From NCBI GenBank assembly GCA_023249255.1, contig JAHFCY010000195.1:1-6426 (forward strand): a stretch of DNA of 6,426 nucleotides, given 5' to 3'. The notes below the pieces were generated by a model. The model saw nothing but the letters and a program-made list of their open reading frames with translations, was not told the origin of the DNA and did not search any database. A program made the position numbers and the translations under genes. Below, piece by piece: positions 1 to 5,560 of the stretch. Within the stretch, counting starts at the first letter, position 1, and every line of letters starts with the position of its first letter. Origin of the DNA: Candidatus Lindowiibacteriota bacterium. GTDB taxonomy: Bacteria; Lindowbacteria; 2-12-FULL-62-27.

Positions 1-195
1 GACACCGCGACCAATGACAGCGCCACTCCCCGGGCCCCCGTGCGCGTCCGGTTCAAAGTCCACAACATGGACTGGAATTACGTCGAACACAACAGCTACA
101 TCGTCTATCTGACCCCGACCCCCGATGGCGCCCGCGAGGAAGACATCTGGCAGGCTCCGCGAATCATGGGTGTGATCCGGAGGGTCGATTTATGA
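1..195 (+). CDS. 3' end of an unidentified gene (last 64 codons)
   Basis: The frame is open from the first base and ends at TGA 193-195, giving 64 residues of the C-terminus of a protein that starts outside the window. I do not recognise it. The visible part is hydrophilic with alternating hydrophobic residues (VRVRFKV, SYIVYLTP), which suggests beta strands, and it ends in MGVIRRVDL. One stretch, FKVHNMDWN followed ten residues later by LTP, loosely resembles the tail of the protein at 4155-5456 (FLVEKFDYN, then LTP). It may therefore be a diverged member of that family; this is inference from a short match. Its stop overlaps the next gene's start in the form ATGA, which suggests a shared transcript and coupled translation. 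Confidence 0.7.
   Translation, partial: DTATNDSATPRAPVRVRFKVHNMDWNYVEHNSYIVYLTPTPDGAREEDIWQAPRIMGVIRRVDL
179..183 (+). promoter_or_regulatory. Ribosome binding site for the 192-1826 gene
   Basis: GGAGG lies 8 nt upstream of ATG 192 and inside the end of the preceding gene. It favours ATG 192 over the in-frame ATG 198, which would sit 14 nt away. The downstream gene is probably translated as part of an operon with its neighbour. Confidence 0.75.
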
Positions 196-1826
196 AAATG
201 CAACGTTGCCGCATTGTTGCATTGATCATCTTCATTCAGGGTCTGTGTTCAGTTCCGGCGGCCATGGCCGGCGACACCGACATCGCCGACTCGTGGTCCG
301 TCATTCCCAAAGGAGTCGGAGGCGCGTTTATCGACACCACGGGTACCTGGACAGAATATGAGATGACCGACACCGACGCGACGGGCCGCCAGTACATCGA
401 TCTCTGGCTTGTGCCGGGCGCGACGATGGAATTCAAGGCCATCCTGCGTCCGAAGGGTCCGAACGAAAAATACGAGGCGGATTTTGTCACGACAAGCGGC
501 CGGCGGACGTTCGTCGTCCCAGCCGCCGCCACGACGATTCTCATGAACTGGTCCGACACGCCCTCGCCTCCGACGGGCCTTAAGGCTTACACCGACTCCG
601 GCAAGGTCATGCTCACGTGGACGGCGCCGGCCGGTGACGGCAGTCTCGATGTGGCGACCGGTGGCGGCTATTACCTGTATTACGACACGGGACCCGTGTT
701 TGATACCTGGCTGCGTTTTCGGGCCAACGACACGATTTTCGGCGCGACCGTGACCTGCACGAACCTGACCAACGATTCGATCTATTATTTTTCTCTGCGG
801 TCATTCGACGCGTATTGGGACACCGGCCCGCTCTTTTCCGGCTACTCCGATTCGATCCAGGTCAGCCCCGGCGCGTTTGACAGCGTGGTCTTCAGGATTT
901 TCGTCGGCGAGATGAACGACAGCGATGTCTACCTCGGATATGATACCGGGGGGGGGTGGACGGAGCGGCCGCTCACGCGCGAGGGAACGACCAAATGGTG
1001 GAGTGACACCGTGCCGCTCAACCGGGGATTCGATTTCGCGTACAAGTTTGCCGTCAAGGACACGGCCGGGACCAAGACATTTGAATTTCCCGTGTCGAGC
1101 GGCCGCAAGGACATGTTCATCTATCCGAACGCGAGCGGCATCAACTCGGTCACGGTCAAAGGCAGCTGGAACTGGGGGCAGTCAAACACCATGCGGCTGG
1201 ACCAGGACGGCTACTGGAGGGCGGATGCGAACATTCCAAACGGCGGCATTTACGAGTACGGGTTCACCCTCAACGGCACGACGTGGAAGACGGATCCCTA
1301 TAACAGCGTCGTCCGAAACGGCAATTCGCTGTTGAGCATCGACGCAACCGTCAATTCATCGACCATGCGGCAGATTGTGGTGCCGGATACATCGACCTTC
1401 AGGGTCTCGGCCGATTGGGAGGACACGCCGTATACACCGACGGATTTTCTGGCCATGCCAAGTTCCGGCTACACGGTCCTGCTTACCTGGTCGGCCGCGT
1501 CGCAGATTGAAGATCTCGATTCGTACCGGATCGAATACAGCGAAAACCCCGCCGACTCGGTCAGCTGGTTTTTTCTGGCCGATGTTCCCGGCGACAGCAC
1601 GTTCTATGTCGATCAAAATGTTATACCGGGGGATACATACTATTACCGTATTTGTACTGTAGACTTTGCAGGAGATTCAAGTGTGTTTAAGAATTATGCG
1701 ACTGCCAATTCGACATTGCAAAAGCAGATCTTTTTCCTGATCCGAAACAACGATCCCGTTCCCGTCGAAGATCCGCGGCGCGTGGAATGTCGCCTGGGAT
1801 TGGTGATGCGGACGAAGGAGGAGTAG
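192..1826 (+). CDS. Secreted modular protein with FN3 and carbohydrate-binding-like E-set domains
   Basis: The 544-residue product begins with a signal peptide (1-26, hydrophobic core VALIIFIQG, cleavage after AMA). Seen modules, with approximate limits: beta-sandwich 31-120; FN3 122-226 (PPTGLKAY, VMLTW, YYFSLRSFD); beta-sandwich 232-310; a beta-sandwich resembling CBM48/AMPK glycogen-binding E-sets 317-400 (GYWRADANIPNGGIYEYGF); FN3 412-507 (VLLTWSA, GDTYYYRICTVD). The junctions RTFVVP-LMNWSDTP and RQIVVP-SADWEDTP look like copies, so an E-set+FN3 unit was probably duplicated. No catalytic motif is visible; glycan or surface binding is inferred. It starts in overlap with the preceding gene. 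Oddities: a G9 run encodes Gly253-255, codons from about residue 475 become AT-rich, and the last 30 or so residues match no fold I know. Confidence 0.85.
   Translation: MKMQRCRIVALIIFIQGLCSVPAAMAGDTDIADSWSVIPKGVGGAFIDTTGTWTEYEMTDTDATGRQYIDLWLVPGATMEFKAILRPKGPNEKYEADFVTTSGRRTFVVPAAATTILMNWSDTPSPPTGLKAYTDSGKVMLTWTAPAGDGSLDVATGGGYYLYYDTGPVFDTWLRFRANDTIFGATVTCTNLTNDSIYYFSLRSFDAYWDTGPLFSGYSDSIQVSPGAFDSVVFRIFVGEMNDSDVYLGYDTGGGWTERPLTREGTTKWWSDTVPLNRGFDFAYKFAVKDTAGTKTFEFPVSSGRKDMFIYPNASGINSVTVKGSWNWGQSNTMRLDQDGYWRADANIPNGGIYEYGFTLNGTTWKTDPYNSVVRNGNSLLSIDATVNSSTMRQIVVPDTSTFRVSADWEDTPYTPTDFLAMPSSGYTVLLTWSAASQIEDLDSYRIEYSENPADSVSWFFLADVPGDSTFYVDQNVIPGDTYYYRICTVDFAGDSSVFKNYATANSTLQKQIFFLIRNNDPVPVEDPRRVECRLGLVMRTKEE
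948..956 (+). repeat. Nine-G homopolymer inside the secreted FN3 protein gene
   Basis: GGGGGGGGG encodes three glycines at residues 253-255. The frame before and after the run is coherent (shared FN3/E-set motifs on both sides), so nine G is the in-frame state. Poly-G tracts of this length are known slippage sites in surface-protein genes. It could also be an ordinary Gly-Gly-Gly loop or a sequencing artefact. Confidence 0.9.
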
Positions 1827-1876
1827 CGGCAAGTTTCGATCGGTTGTAACAATTCAGCTTCTTCGGAAAAATTATA

Positions 1877-1928
1877 AGGAAGCCAGGAGGCCGTGAGCAT
1901 GGCCGGGTTTGCTTCCTCCTGCATTCCT
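1877..1928. other. Imperfect hairpin downstream of the FN3 gene
   Basis: The arms AGGAA-gc-CAGGAGG (1877-1890) and CCTCCTG-ca-TTCCT (1915-1928) pair over 12 bp with a 2x2 internal loop and a 24-nt apical loop. Further out, ATAAGGAA (1874-1881) could alternatively pair with TTCCTTAT (1932-1939). It starts about 50 nt after the FN3 gene stop. There is no following T-run, so it is not a standard intrinsic terminator; an mRNA 3'-end stabiliser or a remnant of a dispersed repeat are alternatives. Confidence 0.5.
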
Positions 1929-2008
1929 GAATTCCTTATGAAATTTTCAATGGCATACCTGAATGGATACGATCGCCTTATGCTTTGCCCTTGAAATGGG
2001 ATGGTGTT

Positions 2009-2150
2009 GTTCATTTTGTCCTATTTACAGCAGTCAAAATGCACTTTTTAGTTCATTTTGTTGTTCATATAGGGCTGTCCTGCCTAAAAAATGAACACTG
2101 TTTGTTGAAATTTGACGCTGATCATGCACCATCCAAGGAGTAAAATGAAC
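2009..2150. repeat. Four copies of the 9-mer GTTCATTTT / AAAATGAAC, two per strand
   Basis: GTTCATTTT occurs at 2009-2017 and 2051-2059. Its reverse complement AAAATGAAC occurs at 2088-2096 and 2142-2150. A partial copy, GTTCAT, sits at 2063-2068. The arrangement is left, left, right, right, so the outer and inner pairs each form inverted repeats. Such nested end repeats could be the ends of a small mobile element, similar in layout to the multiple terminal repeats of IS21-family elements, or a cluster of regulator sites. No transposase or clear target duplication is present. Confidence 0.55.
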
Positions 2151-2189
2151 TTGTCACATAGTGGCTTACAACTAAACCGTTTTAGTTAG
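2145..2189 (+). CDS. Possible 14-residue leader peptide
   Basis: AAGGAG (2135-2140) stands 4 nt before ATG 2145, and the frame runs for 14 codons (MNLSHSGLQLNRFS) to TAG 2187-2189. The end of the ORF coincides with the palindrome at 2170-2187. The ribosome binding site is better than most in the window, but the ORF is so short that chance is a fair explanation. If real, it may be a leader whose translation affects folding of the palindrome upstream of the subtilase. Confidence 0.2.
   Translation: MNLSHSGLQLNRFS
2170..2187. promoter_or_regulatory. Operator-like 18-bp palindrome
   Basis: AACTAAACCGTTTTAGTT is symmetric around a central CG (2178-2179), with a single mismatched pair (2177/2180). 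Palindromes centred on CG with AT-rich flanks are typical of LacI/GalR-family operators. As RNA it would form a 7-bp stem with a CCGT loop. It lies 263 nt before the chosen subtilase start. No regulator gene is in the window. Confidence 0.4.
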
Positions 2190-2434
2190 CGCTTTCATAA
2201 TGTTGTGATTCAAGACAAGTGGAACGAATATTGCTTGTATTGGTGCATACATACAGTGTTTACAAAGGAGATATGCGATCGGAAATGATTTGCTTTTGGC
2301 ACAGCTTTTTGGTACTAATTGATGCTACACCGAAAGTAGTTAAGTTCGTAAAGAAGAATTTTGCTCGGAAAGTATGGAGTGGGCTGCGAGAGGGTAGATT
2401 GTCGGAAGGACGATTTACCACAATGGGATTTGGC

Positions 2435-2440
2435 AGGGGA
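2435..2440 (+). promoter_or_regulatory. Ribosome binding site supporting subtilase start at 2450
   Basis: AGGGGA ends 9 nt before ATG 2450, the start that places the signal peptide at the extreme N-terminus. Competing in-frame starts are ATG 2423 (GGAAGGA 12 nt upstream), ATG 2273 (strong AAAGGAG at 2264-2270 but only 2 nt away) and GTG 2219. Confidence 0.5.
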
Positions 2441-2449
2441 AATCCAGTG

Positions 2450-3886
2450 ATGTCGAAAGTCACGGCGACGGCAGGGGTGTGCCTCGCGATGGCGGGATTG
2501 TGTGCGCCCGCGTCGGCCGCGACGTACGACGGATGGATCATCCAGTGGCCGTCTCTGATCACCGACTCGGACCGCCTGTTTGAAATCGGACGCCTTGGAT
2601 ATGGCGAGAAACGATATTATCCGCTCTCCAACATTTCCTGGGTTGACACTGCTGCGGACACCGCTGCCGCGCCTGACACGCGATTCAGCCCGAATTATCT
2701 GATGCATGCGATAACCACGACTCCCAATGATCCGCAATTCACCAATTTCCTGGCCGCTGATGAACTTCCCCTCCGATACATGAACGTCGAGACCGCCTGG
2801 GATTATCAAACCGGATCCCCCAACATCCGGATCGGCGTTTTTGATACCGGCATCGACACCGATAACACTGACTTGAAAAATAAAATCGATCAGGCCATTT
2901 CGTTTGTGACCGGTGATCCGTATGCCGGCGATAAATTCGGCCATGGCACGAACGTCGCGTCGCTCATCGCGGCCGAGGCCAACAATGGATTCGGGATCTC
3001 GGGTGTGTGCTGGGGTTGCCGGCTTGTGGCGGTCAAAGTGTTGTCCAACACCGGGGCGGGAGTAACGTCGGATCTGGCCGAAGCGCTTCGGTGGGCGGCT
3101 GCAAACAACATCCAGATCATCAACATGAGCCTCGGGAATGGCACGGGCGGCGATCCCGGTTCCGTCCTCTCGGATGCGATCAAAGCCGCCTACGACCAGG
3201 GCATTTTGTTGATTGCCGCCGCAGGTAACGAGGGTGCAAACTCCGTCTCCTATCCCGCGCGGTACGATCAGGTCATCTCTGTCGGCGCGATCGATCCGAC
3301 GACCGGTGAGAGGGCCGCTTTTTCGAATTACAAGGACGGATCTGAACTCATGGCGCCCGGCGTGGATATTTTCGGCGACACGTTTCCCAATATCGGCAAT
3401 GTTCCCATCACCTCCGGAACGTCTTTCGCCGCGCCGCTTGCCGCGGGCGTTGCGGGACTGCTCTGGAGCGAACAGCCGTCGCTCACGCGTGACGAAGTCC
3501 GCAGCCGTCTCTCGAGTTCGACCAAAGATCTCAACACGCCGGGCTGGGACGAGCAGACCGCCTTTGGGAGCGTCGACGCGGCGGCGGCATTGCGCGTGGC
3601 GGCATTCAAAGTCAAGCAGGGAAAGGATGTCGTGAGTTATCCGAATCCGTTTCGGGTCCGCCAGGGCGGAGCGGTGACGATCCGGCCCCCGCAGGATGTC
3701 GGGCTTCTGACCGTGCGCGTCTACACGCTTGACGGCCGGCAGATCCGCACGCTTTCCGGAACCAACGAAGTTCAGTGGGACGGCGTGACCAATGGCGGCC
3801 AGACCGTCGCCGCCGGTGTCTATCTCTTTCAGGCTTCGGCGTCGAATCTGCGCGACGAAGGCCGCATCACGGTGATCGACTGGTAA
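2450..3886 (+). CDS. Secreted subtilisin-family (S8) serine protease with FlgD-like C-terminal domain
   Basis: The 478-residue product is predicted to hydrolyse peptide bonds outside the cytoplasm. From ATG 2450 it has a signal peptide (1-23, ending ASA), a propeptide-like stretch to about 105 ending in the typical TPNDPQF, and an S8 catalytic domain (about 110-385). The triad is visible: Asp132 (VFDTGID), His165 (FGHGTNVAS) and Ser325 (SGTSFAAP), with oxyanion Asn260 (AAAGNEG). Asn168 replaces the usual second His of GHGTHVAG. Cys187 and Cys190 (CWGC) could form a disulfide. Residues 397-478 (YPNPF, VRVYTLDGR, WDG, GVYLF) are a FlgD-Ig-like tail, often linked to secretion or surface attachment. 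The frame continues upstream through AT-rich DNA to 2201, so a longer N-terminus is possible. The protease call is secure; its substrate and maturation are unknown. Confidence 0.93.
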   Translation: MSKVTATAGVCLAMAGLCAPASAATYDGWIIQWPSLITDSDRLFEIGRLGYGEKRYYPLSNISWVDTAADTAAAPDTRFSPNYLMHAITTTPNDPQFTNFLAADELPLRYMNVETAWDYQTGSPNIRIGVFDTGIDTDNTDLKNKIDQAISFVTGDPYAGDKFGHGTNVASLIAAEANNGFGISGVCWGCRLVAVKVLSNTGAGVTSDLAEALRWAAANNIQIINMSLGNGTGGDPGSVLSDAIKAAYDQGILLIAAAGNEGANSVSYPARYDQVISVGAIDPTTGERAAFSNYKDGSELMAPGVDIFGDTFPNIGNVPITSGTSFAAPLAAGVAGLLWSEQPSLTRDEVRSRLSSSTKDLNTPGWDEQTAFGSVDAAAALRVAAFKVKQGKDVVSYPNPFRVRQGGAVTIRPPQDVGLLTVRVYTLDGRQIRTLSGTNEVQWDGVTNGGQTVAAGVYLFQASASNLRDEGRITVIDW

Positions 3887-3893
3887 GGTTCAG

Positions 3894-3966
3894 TATCCAA
3901 TTTTCAATTCTCAAGTCCCAAGTTTAAGAACTTGAAAATTGAAAATTGAGCATTGAAAATTGAGAC
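3894..3966. repeat. Convergent 7-bp tandem repeats forming a long hairpin
   Basis: Four heptads ending in CAA (TATCCAA, TTTTCAA, TTCTCAA, GTCCCAA; 3894-3921) face five heptads beginning with TTG (TTGAAAA, TTGAAAA, TTGAGCA, TTGAAAA, TTGAGAC; 3932-3966). The two halves are inverted: 3898-3916 pairs with 3930-3948 at 18 of 19 positions, with a 13-nt loop. A competing inner hairpin pairs CAAGTT (3919-3924) with AACTTG (3929-3934). It begins 7 nt after the subtilase stop, so it may protect or end that transcript, although the stem is AT-rich. Short tandem heptads of this kind occur in gaps of many bacterial genomes. Confidence 0.75.
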
Positions 3967-3988
3967 TTTGCGGGTACACATAAAAAAT
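3960..3988 (+). promoter_or_regulatory. Weak candidate promoter
   Basis: TTGAGA (3960-3965) matches five of six bases of a sigma-70 -35 box. AAAAAT (3983-3988) lies 17 nt downstream and matches four of six of TATAAT. The -35 box is part of the last heptad repeat. It could serve the gene at 4155, but in AT-rich DNA a match of this quality is weak evidence. Confidence 0.2.
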
Positions 3989-4057
3989 ACTTAGTCCGGT
4001 TCCATTCCGGCAAGAGCGGATAACAGGTTCATATCGAGCTGATGAATTAACGCTGAG

Positions 4058-4080
4058 CGAAGCAGACAGGGTCTGCTTCG
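4058..4080. terminator. Strong 10-bp hairpin, terminator-like but lacking a T-run
   Basis: CGAAGCAGAC (4058-4067) and GTCTGCTTCG (4071-4080) pair perfectly across a 3-nt AGG loop. The nearest T-rich stretch is the broken TTGTTTCT (4086-4093), not an immediate U-tract. It lies between the subtilase and the next gene, where it could end the subtilase transcript or form a 5' leader structure of the following one. Confidence 0.4.
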
Positions 4081-4154
4081 GCGGATTGTTTCTGCCCGAT
4101 CGGTATTGGTGTAGACACGACGGGGAAGGTCTACATTCTTGCAATTTTGCACTT

Positions 4155-5456
4155 ATGACGGTCATGGATCGTAACACTATTGGAGATTATTTTAGTTTTA
4201 AATCAGCGCCTACACTAAGTATTAATGCGCGGGGTTCGTCCGGCCATTCGTCGGCGAGGATCCTCGCCTGCGTGCTCCTGTCCCTCCTTCTCTTCGGATC
4301 TTCGGCCCAGGCCTATACCGTCGCCGGTTTTGGCAAGGGCGGATTCGCAGATTTCTCCAAGGCGATCGTCTTTACGGGGGCGGCCTGCCCGGTCAACGCC
4401 GAGACGGTGGCGGGGAGTGGCGGGTCGAAATCCTGCGCGATTCCGATGCGCCCGGTCGGCGACGGGTCTTGGATATGTTCGGCCGTCATATTCCCGGGCG
4501 CCCGATACCAGTACTACTTCGAGTACCGCATCCCCAAATTCGATTCGACGACGATCAGAACGGATTCGCAGATGACGTATGTCTGGCGCAATGTCCCGGC
4601 GTCGGGCGACCGCAGTCAGGACGCGGTCAAAGACGTGACGTTGCCGGCGACGATCGAGGACGGATACATCCTCTACCACATTTTCGGCGACAAGGATGTT
4701 CGGGGCAAACAGGGCATGACCAGGCAGGGCACGGCCTGGGACACCGAGATGACCGCCGCCAATCCGGACATCGCGCAGTACCGCGGCGTCACCGACGTCG
4801 ACAATACCGGCGACGGCGATACGGGCAATCTCAACGGCAACCACAACTACAACATGACTTTCTTCCAGAACAGCGACACGACCGTCACCCTCCACTGGTC
4901 GTACAGCGCCGGCGGGGACGGATTCACGCCGACCCTGGAGGGCGCCCGCGAATTTGACACGCAGTCGGCGTCGACGCCGTACGGATTCAGGATTCTGCGG
5001 GCCCGGATTTCGGCCAGCGCGAGTGTGTCGCTGATTACGAATCTCGTGTTCGAGGACACCGTCGTGAACAAGGTGACGGGCGACACGTTGTGGTCGCCAA
5101 GCCGCACGGACATCGGCATCGGCTGGTACAACGACGCGATTTCGTTCACCGACACGTCGCTGCCCGCCAACGCCTCAGTCGGCGACACCTTCGTCTACAC
5201 GGTGATCTGGCAGGACGCCTACGGCAACAGCGGTGACACGAAAGATCAAAACTTCAGCGGCGGATATTCCGCATTCCAGCGTAACGCGGGTCAGGACTTT
5301 CTCTTCCTCGTTGAAAAATTCGACTACAACACGGCGTTTCCGCGTGGCGCAGGTGAAGGCCGCCTGCGGCTGACGCCATACGTGAACGGAATTCCCCAGC
5401 CGTGGCGGGCGTTTTGGACCAAGGCGTATATCGCGCGGCCGCGGGGGCAGGGATGA
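4155..5456 (+). CDS. Secreted protein of an unidentified paralogous family, copy 1
   Basis: I do not recognise the family. Taken from ATG 4155 the product has 433 residues. A hydrophobic segment (ILACVLLSLLLFG, 36-48) ends at AQA/YTVAGF, so export is likely. The mature protein starts with a domain containing three cysteines (78, 94, 108) and the E-set-like pattern MRPVGDGSW...FPGARYQYYFEYR. It continues with HIFGDK...QGM...AWDTE, then EGAREFDT...PYGFRILRAR, and a beta-rich, FN3-like C-terminal part (VYTVIWQDAYGNSG). No catalytic motif is seen. The start is uncertain: no ATG, GTG or TTG in this frame lies close to the signal peptide, ATG 4155 and ATG 4164 lack a ribosome binding site and give an unusually long N-region. 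ATG 4225 is well placed but in another frame, which suggests a possible frameshift. The gene at 5561 is its tandem paralogue. Confidence 0.8.
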   Translation: MTVMDRNTIGDYFSFKSAPTLSINARGSSGHSSARILACVLLSLLLFGSSAQAYTVAGFGKGGFADFSKAIVFTGAACPVNAETVAGSGGSKSCAIPMRPVGDGSWICSAVIFPGARYQYYFEYRIPKFDSTTIRTDSQMTYVWRNVPASGDRSQDAVKDVTLPATIEDGYILYHIFGDKDVRGKQGMTRQGTAWDTEMTAANPDIAQYRGVTDVDNTGDGDTGNLNGNHNYNMTFFQNSDTTVTLHWSYSAGGDGFTPTLEGAREFDTQSASTPYGFRILRARISASASVSLITNLVFEDTVVNKVTGDTLWSPSRTDIGIGWYNDAISFTDTSLPANASVGDTFVYTVIWQDAYGNSGDTKDQNFSGGYSAFQRNAGQDFLFLVEKFDYNTAFPRGAGEGRLRLTPYVNGIPQPWRAFWTKAYIARPRGQG

Positions 5457-5542
5457 AAAGCATGGCAGGCAACAGCGTACAGAAAAACGGAAGTCATAGA
5501 TGGTTTGGGCCGGTTTCGAATGAAGCCGGTAATCGCTCAATC

Positions 5543-5550
5543 AAGGGGAG
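5543..5550 (+). promoter_or_regulatory. Ribosome binding site for the 5561 gene
   Basis: AAGGGGAG ends 10 nt before ATG 5561 and supports that start, which gives a compact signal peptide. In-frame GTG 5552 is too close to it. In-frame ATG 5453, which overlaps the previous stop as ATGA, would use only the purine-rich GGGGGCAGGG just before it. Confidence 0.6.
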
Positions 5551-5560
5551 TGTGAATCAC

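Larger units (their letters stand above)
1827..2449. other. AT-rich gap without a clear gene
   Basis: This 623-nt stretch separates the FN3 protein from the subtilase and is much richer in A and T than the genes around it. It contains a hairpin (1877-1928), four copies of a 9-mer (2009-2150), a 14-codon leader-like ORF (2145-2189) and an operator-like palindrome (2170-2187). From 2201 onwards the subtilase frame is open without a stop, so part of 2219-2449 could be translated as an N-terminal extension. I found no well-spaced sigma-70 promoter. A reverse-strand frame covering 1694-2014 runs back into the FN3 gene and does not resemble a protein. Confidence 0.6.

Noticed and set aside
2086-2096. 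A-run after a GC-containing segment as a terminator
   Set aside because: The A-run would serve only the reverse strand, where no gene needs terminating, and the stem is weak.
2297-2313. Sigma-54-like promoter (TGGCAC followed by TTGG)
   Set aside because: The spacing between GG and the second element is one base too long, and the required GC of the -12 box is GG.
2315-2944. Reverse-strand open frame of 209 codons across the subtilase 5' end
   Set aside because: It overlaps the signal peptide and catalytic Asp region of a clear protease gene and resembles nothing known.
3996-4010. tRNA T-arm-like hairpin (CCGG, 7-nt loop TTCCATT, CCGG)
   Set aside because: The loop lacks the conserved purine, and the repeat-filled upstream DNA cannot form the other tRNA arms.
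4225-4575. Forward frame starting at ATG 4225, 116 codons
   Set aside because: Its sequence is Arg/Pro/Ser-rich and lacks a signal peptide. It is considered only as the possible original start of the copy 1 gene after a frameshift.
4215-4895. Reverse-strand open frame of 226 codons
   Set aside because: It is opposite the copy 1 gene, of biased composition (Arg, Val, Gly, Asp), and explained by GC-rich codons of the forward gene.
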